Positions 22,005 to 28,558 of a stretch of 30,180 bases of DNA are shown one piece after another. Location of the stretch: positions 1 through 30,180 of the IMG/VR virus record IMGVR_UViG_3300042860_001859; one strand, 5' to 3'. Source of the stretch: a virus. Every line of letters starts with the position of its first letter. Within the stretch, counting starts at the first letter, position 1. A program made the position numbers and the translations under genes. Under the pieces are notes generated by a model. The model worked only from the letters and a program-made list of their open reading frames with translations. It was not told the origin of the DNA and ran no database searches.

Positions 22005-24700
22005 TCAACGGCGCGTTGGCCGTGTTCAACGGCCTGATCGTCAGTACCTGTCGGTTTTGGTGCGAGTGCGTTCGCGGCGGCACTTTCTGCAACGGCGAAT
22101 GCCACTGCGAAGAGGGGCAGGGGCAGGGGCAGTGCTGCAACGACGAGTGGAAAACGGAGCCTGGGTACTGCTGCGGCGACGAAATCTGGAGTCCTGAAAA
22201 CGACCCAGACGCGCCATGCGAGGAGGGGTGGACGTTCCTGCGGTGGGGCGACGAGGTAGATCAGTGCTGCGGGTGCGTGCCTCCGAACGCCATGAATCCA
22301 GAACTGAACGGCGGCATCGAAGGAGCCGAAAACGTCGCGGCTGGCCTGTGCTGCCCTGCGTGCGACGGCGCGATCGTGTTTCGTGACCAGTGGGGGGAGT
22401 GTCCTGGCCGGTGCTGCGAAAATGGCAATTGCCAAAGCAAGAAGCCCTCCGAATGCGCCGGGCAGTTTCTTGGCGGATGCTGCGATCTCGGGTGTCCGGT
22501 GCCGTGCTGCGACCCAGACGACGGGCATTGCGTGGTTGTCGATCAAGCGACTTGCCCAGCGCCGTCCATTCGCGCCACCTCAAACAGTTGCGATGAAGCG
22601 GCCTGCGTAGGCGCATGCTGCGTCTACAACGAAGACGGAGACTACGTCCTGCACGAGTCGTCGCCGACAACGAAGGCGAACTGCGACGGCGTCGGCGGCG
22701 AGTTTCAGGGCGTCGGGACGACGCAGTGCCTTATAAGCACGGAGCCTGGATGTCCGCAGAACGCTCGCTGCCGCCCGCCGTTCGACGCCTGCTGCTGCGA
22801 AGAAAAAACCAGCAAGGCTGCTGGCCTGACCTTCTACCAGCCACGCACTAAGCGGCTGCCGCCGATCAGCGACACGGTGTGGGTGCGGGTGGAACTTGAA
22901 TCTATGTCGGCCGTCCGCGTTCACGGCGAACTGTATATCCCGACGCCATACGACCGGTGCGTCCGCGAGACGATTGTGTTTCCGCTGTGCTGGGACGCAT
23001 TCAACGTCGAGCCGGTGCCGTGCGGTTCCAACTTCCAAGACCTCAAGATCAAGGTGTGCTGGGATTCACCGGCGACCGACGCTGAGACGCTGAAGTTCTC
23101 TGGCTGCAACGGCATCACAATTTGGCTGGGCAACTGCCTGTACGAGTGCAAGACGGTGATGACCTACGACGGCCCAGGCCACACGAGCAACGCCAACATC
23201 GTAATGCGAGGCGACGGCGAGATTTGCGCAGACGGCACGGGGCCGCTCGTCCTGACGAGTGCCGTCACGCACGCTGGTAACTGCGACCGGACGCTGACGC
23301 TGTCGGGTTCTAGCGATCACGCCAACGAGATTCGCAGGATCAATGACCCAGCCGGCTCTGCGCAGTGTCATGCGATCAAGGATGGGACTGGCCGGTGGAG
23401 ATTGAATGCGCCAAGCAATGTTTTGGAGGGCGTCCTGACGGTAAGGCGCGGCACGCTCCAAATCGGAAACGCTGGGTCACTTGGAAACATGATGCAAATA
23501 GGTGGCGATAGCGGCCCTGCCACGGTGCTGATAGAAAAGGATTTGTATGTGGCGTTCGACCCATATGTTTTGCCCGGCTCACAGCCCGTGATAATCGGGG
23601 CCATGGCCGACTCCGGCCGGGTGTATATGATCGGCCAAATTAGGATAGGCCGTCCGCTGACGCTGGTAGCCAAGGCGGGAGGAGTCTTTGAGTTCAGGGG
23701 GTCATGGGCTGACGGGAACGGGAACCTCCCCGCTGACAATGACATAATTTTCGGCGCAGCAGGCTACGAGGGTGAGTTCTATTTGAACACGGTCGGCAGT
23801 GCTGGGACTACTACCGGTCAAGTCACCGTCGCCTATGGCAGTGTGAGGATCGGGGCTGATGATCTGCTCGTCGCGGGCGGCGGGCTGACGCTGGCCTCCG
23901 GTGCATCGCTGCGAGTGCAAGGGACCACCTACGGCGGCATCGACCCAACAACCGCCGTGACAGCAGGCACGGCGACCCTGATACTGCAAGAAGAGCCCGG
24001 TGATCCAGCGGTGTCGCAGTCCCTGGATGACCTGATAGTGACCGGGACGCTGACAATCACAGGCGGCGGCGACCTGACGGTCAGTGACCTATCCGGTGCT
24101 GGCGGCATCGTCAACGAGGCCGGAACGCTGACGCTGAACCAGAACAGCATGACCGGCAGTCTGTCGATCACTGGCGGAACGGTGATCGCCAACGAGCCGA
24201 TCACCAACCCAGGCGGCCTCGTGACCTCGGCGACGTTTACGAGCAGTACGCTAACGGTGGAGTTTTCAGATGACCCCGAGCCTGAATCAAGATACGTTCT
24301 CTTTGCTGGGCCGACAGTTCAGTTGTACGCGCCAAGCCTGACAGGGACTCAAGTCAAGGCGAAGTACGAGTCGGACACATCCACGCTTGTGATCGCTGCC
24401 GCCCCAACGGACATCCTGCTGTCATCGCTCGCCGTTCGCGAAAACGAACCGATCGGAACAACCGTCGGGACGCTGTCCACCGTTGACGCTGACATTGAAG
24501 ACCCATACATAGACGACTCGTTCACATACACAATCGTTTCAGGGAGCGGTTTTTCTATTCAAGGAACATCTCTGAAAACTTCGCAGGCATTTGACTTTGA
24601 GTCGCAGCAATCTGCGACGATCAGAATCCGATCGACCGATTCCAGCGGGTTTTATGTTGAGAAGGACTTTGAGATCACTATCGTAAACGTAATGGAATAA
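21995..24700 (+). CDS. Large Cys-rich protein with beta-repeat and cadherin-like domains
   Basis: This 901-residue protein has three parts. Residues 1-270 hold 40 cysteines with nine CC or CCC clusters, mostly in GxCC or VPCC form. One unit, GACCVYNEDGDYV...GGEFQGVGTTQC (207-245), matches a Cys-rich repeat I associate with planctomycete secreted proteins. Residues 280-400 are a beta-rich, Trp- and Cys-containing domain. Residues about 430-800 contain Gly/Thr-rich strands (GVLTVRRGTLQIGNAGSLG, TGTLTITGGGDLTVSDLSG) typical of parallel beta-helix or autotransporter passenger repeats. The last 100 residues look cadherin-like (VRENEPIGTTVGTLSTVDAD, IRIRSTDSSGFYVEKDF). It probably projects from the tail and binds the host surface. 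No clear signal peptide is seen. Confidence 0.8.
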   Translation: MLVINGALAVFNGLIVSTCRFWCECVRGGTFCNGECHCEEGQGQGQCCNDEWKTEPGYCCGDEIWSPENDPDAPCEEGWTFLRWGDEVDQCCGCVPPNAMNPELNGGIEGAENVAAGLCCPACDGAIVFRDQWGECPGRCCENGNCQSKKPSECAGQFLGGCCDLGCPVPCCDPDDGHCVVVDQATCPAPSIRATSNSCDEAACVGACCVYNEDGDYVLHESSPTTKANCDGVGGEFQGVGTTQCLISTEPGCPQNARCRPPFDACCCEEKTSKAAGLTFYQPRTKRLPPISDTVWVRVELESMSAVRVHGELYIPTPYDRCVRETIVFPLCWDAFNVEPVPCGSNFQDLKIKVCWDSPATDAETLKFSGCNGITIWLGNCLYECKTVMTYDGPGHTSNANIVMRGDGEICADGTGPLVLTSAVTHAGNCDRTLTLSGSSDHANEIRRINDPAGSAQCHAIKDGTGRWRLNAPSNVLEGVLTVRRGTLQIGNAGSLGNMMQIGGDSGPATVLIEKDLYVAFDPYVLPGSQPVIIGAMADSGRVYMIGQIRIGRPLTLVAKAGGVFEFRGSWADGNGNLPADNDIIFGAAGYEGEFYLNTVGSAGTTTGQVTVAYGSVRIGADDLLVAGGGLTLASGASLRVQGTTYGGIDPTTAVTAGTATLILQEEPGDPAVSQSLDDLIVTGTLTITGGGDLTVSDLSGAGGIVNEAGTLTLNQNSMTGSLSITGGTVIANEPITNPGGLVTSATFTSSTLTVEFSDDPEPESRYVLFAGPTVQLYAPSLTGTQVKAKYESDTSTLVIAAAPTDILLSSLAVRENEPIGTTVGTLSTVDADIEDPYIDDSFTYTIVSGSGFSIQGTSLKTSQAFDFESQQSATIRIRSTDSSGFYVEKDFEITIVNVME

Positions 24701-24702
24701 CC

Positions 24703-25074
24703 ATGAGTTGCGTCGAAAAAACCTACGAGAACGGTGAAGCCGTCTACCGCGACTGCCATACCGGCGCGCCGGCAGCGGCCCACATGCCGGAAACCGGGCC
24801 TGGGACGGAACTCAAAACGCTGCTGAAGGACTGGTTCGGGATCGTTTCCAACCTCGGCTGCTCGTGCAACGCGATGGCTAAGAAGATGGACGCCAACGGG
24901 CCAGAGTGGTGCCAAGGGCCGGGGATGCCGGAAATCCTCCAGGCCATGCGAACGGAGCATTCCCAGCGCAGGGCCAAGCGCGAGACGATCCTGCCGTGGA
25001 GCGAGACTGGGGCGAAGTGGCTGATTAGGAAAGCCTGCCAGCGGGCCGCCCAAAAGGCCGTGGACAACCCCTAG
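24703..25074 (+). CDS. Small unknown protein with GCSC...C motif, 123 residues
   Basis: The central segment WFGIVSNLGCSCNAMAKKMDANGPEWC (about 44-70) has three close cysteines and resembles a short motif I recall from other phage and plasmid hypothetical proteins, probably a metal-binding or disulfide unit. The C-terminal half is basic and helical (RTEHSQRRAKRE, LIRKACQRAAQKAV). There is no membrane segment. It starts 2 bases after the Cys-rich protein stop. A 22-base gap follows. Its function is not known. Confidence 0.7.
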   Translation: MSCVEKTYENGEAVYRDCHTGAPAAAHMPETGPGTELKTLLKDWFGIVSNLGCSCNAMAKKMDANGPEWCQGPGMPEILQAMRTEHSQRRAKRETILPWSETGAKWLIRKACQRAAQKAVDNP

Positions 25075-25096
25075 CCTACTTGTCACGATATTACCT

Positions 25097-25381
25097 ATGC
25101 CCGGCGACCACCACTTCACCATCCACGGCGTCAAATGGCTCCTCCGCTTCACGCGGCTGCGGGGGCGGGCGGCCGGGTGGGCGTACTTGCCTGATGCCAA
25201 GAACCCGAAGATGCCGCGGAAGATTCTGATCGACGAGCGGCTCACGGGCCGCGCCCGCCTGGAGACGATCCTGCATGAGTGCATCCATGTCTCGTTCCCC
25301 ACGGCCAGCGAAGAGCACGTTACCGAGGCCGCCAGAGACATCTCCCGCGTCCTCTGGAGCCTCCGCGACGAGTCTCCTTGA
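25097..25381 (+). CDS. Small HExxH metallopeptidase candidate
   Basis: This 94-residue protein has LETILHECIHVSFP (55-68), where HECIH fits the zinc-binding HExxH rule with catalytic Glu 61. EEH (72-74) could give the third ligand. The preceding KILIDERLTGRARLE segment is like that before the HExxH helix in small phage and ImmA/SprT-like peptidases. It is short and has no signal peptide. Target and role are unknown: virion maturation, host protein removal or a structural zinc domain are all possible. It starts at ATG 25097. Confidence 0.65.
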   Translation: MPGDHHFTIHGVKWLLRFTRLRGRAAGWAYLPDAKNPKMPRKILIDERLTGRARLETILHECIHVSFPTASEEHVTEAARDISRVLWSLRDESP

Positions 25382-25610
25382 CGCCGTCGTCGCGACGCTC
25401 CCCGACACCTACCACGGCATCGGCTACTGGATCGACAACGTCGCCCCCGACGCCAGGGCGGAATTGGACGAGATCAAGCGGCAGTTTCGGGCCGGCGCCA
25501 TCAAGACCCCGCGCCGCACGCTCGCCAAGGCGATCGCCAAGCAACTCAACGAGCGCGGCATCTGCCGGATCGGATTCCCAGGAGTCGAAGCATGGCTGCA
25601 AAGGGGCTGA
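25275..25610 (+). CDS. Small protein with possible helix-turn-helix, overlaps its neighbours
   Basis: The reading frame encodes up to 111 residues. The first 33 lie over the peptidase gene and are low complexity (Ser/Pro/Arg-rich), so they may not be functional. From about residue 34 the sequence looks real: LLDAVVATLPDTYHGIGYWID, an amphipathic LDEIKRQFRAG helix, and RRTLAKAIAKQLNERGICRIGFPGVEAWL, which could be a small DNA-binding fold. GGAGA (25261-25265) precedes ATG 25275 and favours that start. No in-frame ATG, GTG or TTG exists close to residue 34. It overlaps the next gene by 19 bases. Some phage metallophosphoesterases carry an N-terminal helix-turn-helix, so this may be the separated counterpart. 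Confidence 0.55.
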   Translation: MSASMSRSPRPAKSTLPRPPETSPASSGASATSLLDAVVATLPDTYHGIGYWIDNVAPDARAELDEIKRQFRAGAIKTPRRTLAKAIAKQLNERGICRIGFPGVEAWLQRG

Positions 25611-26758
25611 AGGCGGCGATCATCTCGGCGCTGCCTGCGGAGACGCCGGCCGCGGACTCCGAACAGGTCACGCAGCGCCAGGATGGCGACACGCTCGAGG
25701 CGAAGAGCACCTCGCGGCGGATCAAGACCGTGGAAGACCTCCTGCGGCATATCGAAGCCGACATGGCCCGCTACGAGGTGGCGGCCAGCGAGGCCACAAA
25801 GTGGGAGTGTGGGGACGGCGAAGGCGGCAGTATCGAACTCCACCGCGTCTTCGTTCGCCTCAAGCCCAAGGCCGGGCCTGGAGTGCTTGAGTGCGTCGAG
25901 GGGATGATCAAGGCTGCCGGGAAGAAGCTGCGCCAGCACAAGCCTGCCGCCCGAAGCAGAAAGCCCCGCAAGGACGGCCTCTGGCAAGTTCTCATCGTCT
26001 CTGACACGCACTTCGGAGCGTATGCGTGGGGCAAGACTACCGGCGGCGCCGACTATGACCTGGGCATCGCGGAATCGCGGGTCACGGCGGCAACAAGCCG
26101 ACTGTTTGACGCCGGGGACGAGTACCAGCCGGCCCTCCGCACGATCGCCTTCCTTGGCGACCTGTTCCACTTCGACACACCCGCAGGCACGACAACCAGC
26201 GGGACGCCGCTCGAGCGGGACGGACGCATCCAGAAGGTCATCAACGTCGCATCCGACGTTCTACTTGGCATCGTCGAGCGGTCGGCGGCGACCGTCCCGA
26301 CGGACGTCTTCACCGTCAACGGCAACCACGACGAAGTCCTGACATGGGCGTTTCAGCGAATACTCCTAGAGCGCTACCGCGGAGTTTCGTCCGTCAACGT
26401 GAGAACGCAGTTCACCGGCCGCCAGTACGCCCCATACGGGCGGAACTTGCTGGGCTTCTGCCACGGCCACAAAGCCAAGCGGAAGCTGCCCCAGATCATG
26501 GCGCTCGAGCAGTCTGCGGCCTGGAGCGAAAGCGTCTATCGGGAGTGGCACACAGGCCACCTCCACCACCAGGCCGCCGAGAACAACAAACCGCTGGACA
26601 CGCTTGATGGAGTGATCGTCAGAACGGCCCCCACGGTCGTCCCGCCGGACGATTGGCACTCGGCCGGTGGCTTCATTGGCGCGAGGCAGTGCATGGAGAC
26701 GTTTCTGTACCGCCCCGAGGGTGGGCTAGTTTCCATGCACGTTGCGGGGGTGGAATAA
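25592..26758 (+). CDS. Metallophosphoesterase (calcineurin-like)
   Basis: This 388-residue protein has the standard motif series in order: SDTHFG (137-142), FLGDLFHFD (187-195), NGNHDE (243-248), CHGHK (290-294) and WHTGHLHH (319-326). Together they bind two metal ions and hydrolyse phosphate esters. Residues 1-125 are an added domain with TVEDLLRHIEADMARYEV and ATKWECGDGEGG, which I recall from other phage members of this group. The substrate is not shown: DNA ends, nucleotides or RNA are possible. The start is ATG 25592 with AGGAG upstream. It shares a base with the deaminase start. Confidence 0.92.
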   Translation: MAAKGLKAAIISALPAETPAADSEQVTQRQDGDTLEAKSTSRRIKTVEDLLRHIEADMARYEVAASEATKWECGDGEGGSIELHRVFVRLKPKAGPGVLECVEGMIKAAGKKLRQHKPAARSRKPRKDGLWQVLIVSDTHFGAYAWGKTTGGADYDLGIAESRVTAATSRLFDAGDEYQPALRTIAFLGDLFHFDTPAGTTTSGTPLERDGRIQKVINVASDVLLGIVERSAATVPTDVFTVNGNHDEVLTWAFQRILLERYRGVSSVNVRTQFTGRQYAPYGRNLLGFCHGHKAKRKLPQIMALEQSAAWSESVYREWHTGHLHHQAAENNKPLDTLDGVIVRTAPTVVPPDDWHSAGGFIGARQCMETFLYRPEGGLVSMHVAGVE

Positions 26759-27261
26759 TGGCTACCCTGCACCACAACACCCCGATCGACTGGCTCCGCA
26801 TCGCCGCCCAGGAGGCCGCTGCGGGGAGCCACGATATGCACACCCAGAACGGCGCGATCCTGGTGCCGCGGGGCGCGGCCTACGTCTGCGTCGGCGTCAA
26901 CAAGGTGCCGGCGGGCGTGTGGGCGGCGCCGGATCGGCTCGCGCGGCCGGCGAAATACGAATACATCGAACACGCGGAGCGGATGGCGATCTACCAAGCC
27001 GCGCGGGTCGGCACGCCGACGCTGGGGGCGACGCTTTACTGCCCCTGGTTCGCCTGCATGGACTGTGCCAGGGCGATCATCGCGGCCGGGATCGCCGAGG
27101 TCGTCGGCCATGTCAAACCGCGGGCCGCGACGCCGGAGCGGTGGACGTCGAGCATCGTCAAGGCCGAGGCCATGCTCCGCGAGGCGAACGTCAGTATGCG
27201 GTGGCTCGCGGAGCCGCTGGGGGTGACGATTAAGTTCGACGGCCAGGAGATGACGCTGTGA
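26758..27261 (+). CDS. dCMP deaminase-like cytidine deaminase
   Basis: This 167-residue zinc enzyme should convert dCMP to dUMP and feed dTMP synthesis. The zinc and catalytic motif is IEHAERMA (about 72-79), with His ligand and catalytic Glu. The CPWFACMDCARAI block (about 102-114) gives the PCxxC-type pair, here CPWFACMDC. The N-terminal HDMHTQNGAILVP is the typical opening strand region. Residues after 130 are less conserved and could shape specificity. A related base-editing or CMP role cannot be excluded. The start is ATG 26758, sharing a base with the previous stop. It is followed by a dNMP kinase, which supports a dNTP-supply role. Confidence 0.85.
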   Translation: MATLHHNTPIDWLRIAAQEAAAGSHDMHTQNGAILVPRGAAYVCVGVNKVPAGVWAAPDRLARPAKYEYIEHAERMAIYQAARVGTPTLGATLYCPWFACMDCARAIIAAGIAEVVGHVKPRAATPERWTSSIVKAEAMLREANVSMRWLAEPLGVTIKFDGQEMTL

Positions 27262-27812
27262 TCATTGGACTCTGCGGGGCGGCCGGGGCGGGGAAAAACA
27301 CGGTCGCGGCGCGGCTGTGCCTGGAGCATCAGTTCGTGCCGCTGGCGTTCGCCGACCCGATCTATGACGCCGTGTCGGCGATCACCGGGCTGACTGTTGA
27401 GCAGTTGCAGGACAGGAGCCGCAAAGAGAACGCACTCGGGTGGATCAGTTGCTCGCCCCGGAGACTCCTTCAGACCCTCGGCACCGACTGGGGCCGAAAC
27501 ATGATCCATCCCGAAATCTGGGTCATGGCGACGATGCAGCGGGCAGAGGCCGCCGGAGGCGACCTCTGCATCACCGACGTCCGCTTCCCCAACGAGGCGG
27601 CGGCCATCAAGGCCCGCGGCGGCGTCGTGTGGCGGGTGGTGCGTCCCGGCTTTGGCGTCCTGGACGGCGAGACGGCGAGCCACGAGAGCGAGCGCGGCAT
27701 TCCCGACGAATACGTCGATGACGAGATCGTAAACGGCGGCGGCATTCTGGCCCTCCAGGCCGCCGTCGATGCCGCAATGAGCCGGCTACAGGCCGCTACA
27801 ATGGTGGTATAG
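27258..27812 (+). CDS. Deoxynucleoside monophosphate kinase
   Basis: This 184-residue P-loop kinase should phosphorylate dNMPs. The N-terminal GLCGAAGAGKNTVA (4-17) is the phosphate-binding loop of the GxxGxGK type. FADPIYDAV (about 31-39), LLQTLGTDWGRNMI (about 70-83) and ITDVRFPNEAAAIKARGG (about 104-121) are typical of phage dNMP kinases, whose DVRFxxE segment acts in catalysis and specificity. The start is GTG 27258, overlapping the deaminase stop as GTGA. It probably supports phage DNA synthesis. No thymidylate synthase is in the window. Confidence 0.9.
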   Translation: MIIGLCGAAGAGKNTVAARLCLEHQFVPLAFADPIYDAVSAITGLTVEQLQDRSRKENALGWISCSPRRLLQTLGTDWGRNMIHPEIWVMATMQRAEAAGGDLCITDVRFPNEAAAIKARGGVVWRVVRPGFGVLDGETASHESERGIPDEYVDDEIVNGGGILALQAAVDAAMSRLQAATMVV

Positions 27813-27873
27813 CCCCGTGTAGCACGCCCCGTGAGGCCCATAGAGGCCCGCAACGCACAAGGAGGTGCCTGCG

Positions 27874-28227
27874 ATGGAACCGAAGATTCGGCGGAAGTTC
27901 AAGGCTCTCAACGTCACGCTGTCCACGGCGACCGCGGCGGCCACCACGATTCGCTGGGACGATGTGGCAGGCGGCGGCGTCCTGCTGGGGACGAGCAGCA
28001 CCTCGTTCACCTCGATCCAGCTCTGGTGCAGCGGCACGACGGACGGCACGTTCGGCCGGCTCCATGACGCCAGCGGCAGTGCGGCCGACATCACCTTGGC
28101 CCAATCGGCCACCGAGGCCCGCGTCTACGCCCTCCCCGACGCCGCCTATGGCGTGGGGGCGCTGAAACTCGTCGCCGGCCAAGCCGCCGGCACGGCGGTG
28201 TCGTGCGTCGTCCTCCTCAAGACCTGA
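27874..28227 (+). CDS. Small beta-rich structural protein, decoration-like
   Basis: This 117-residue protein is rich in Thr, Ser, Ala and Val: TLSTATAAATTIRWDDVAGG, TSIQLWCSGTTDGTFGRLHDASG, VYALPDAAYGVGALKLVAG. The pattern (threonine-rich start, DGTF turn, YALP turn) fits small phage virion proteins and recalls 9802-10239 in composition. There is no membrane span. The chosen ATG 27874 has a perfect AAGGAGG (27859-27865) 8 bases before it; an in-frame GTG at 27865 overlaps that site and is rejected. The strong site suggests high expression. The 61-base gap before it shows nothing else. Confidence 0.68.
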   Translation: MEPKIRRKFKALNVTLSTATAAATTIRWDDVAGGGVLLGTSSTSFTSIQLWCSGTTDGTFGRLHDASGSAADITLAQSATEARVYALPDAAYGVGALKLVAGQAAGTAVSCVVLLKT

Positions 28228-28240
28228 CGAGGGGGCGACC

Positions 28241-28552
28241 GTGACGGCCGAGGAGATCAAGCAGAGCGTCCTGGACACGTTTCTCCGCATCGCCGACAGG
28301 TTCGGCGTGCCGTGCGTGATTCTGGCGGTCGTGATGTTCTTTGGACGCGAGGCCGCGATCGCCCTGCACGGGACGGTCGTCGAGCCGATGGTGAAGTCCC
28401 ATGTCGAGTTCCTGGACACGACATCGGAGACGCTCAAAGAAATCGGACAGGTGCAGCGCCAGCAGGCCGTGACCCTGCAAGAGTTGGCGCACGGGCAGCG
28501 CGAACTGCATCAAGTCGTGCGGTCGGTGGTCGAAGAACAGACGAGGAACTGA
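28241..28552 (+). CDS. Single-span membrane protein, holin candidate
   Basis: This 103-residue protein has one hydrophobic segment, VPCVILAVVMFFGREAAIAL (23-42), then a charged coiled-coil-like tail (LDTTSETLKEIGQVQRQQ, LQELAHGQRELHQVV). The short charged N-terminus (TAEEIKQSVLDTFLRIADRF) is amphipathic. One span and a long coiled tail suit a holin, spanin-like partner or tail-associated membrane protein, but the family is not clear. No endolysin is in the window, so the lysis role is only a suggestion. The start is GTG 28241 with GAGGGGG upstream. Confidence 0.65.
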   Translation: MTAEEIKQSVLDTFLRIADRFGVPCVILAVVMFFGREAAIALHGTVVEPMVKSHVEFLDTTSETLKEIGQVQRQQAVTLQELAHGQRELHQVVRSVVEEQTRN

Positions 28553-28558
28553 CGCCGC

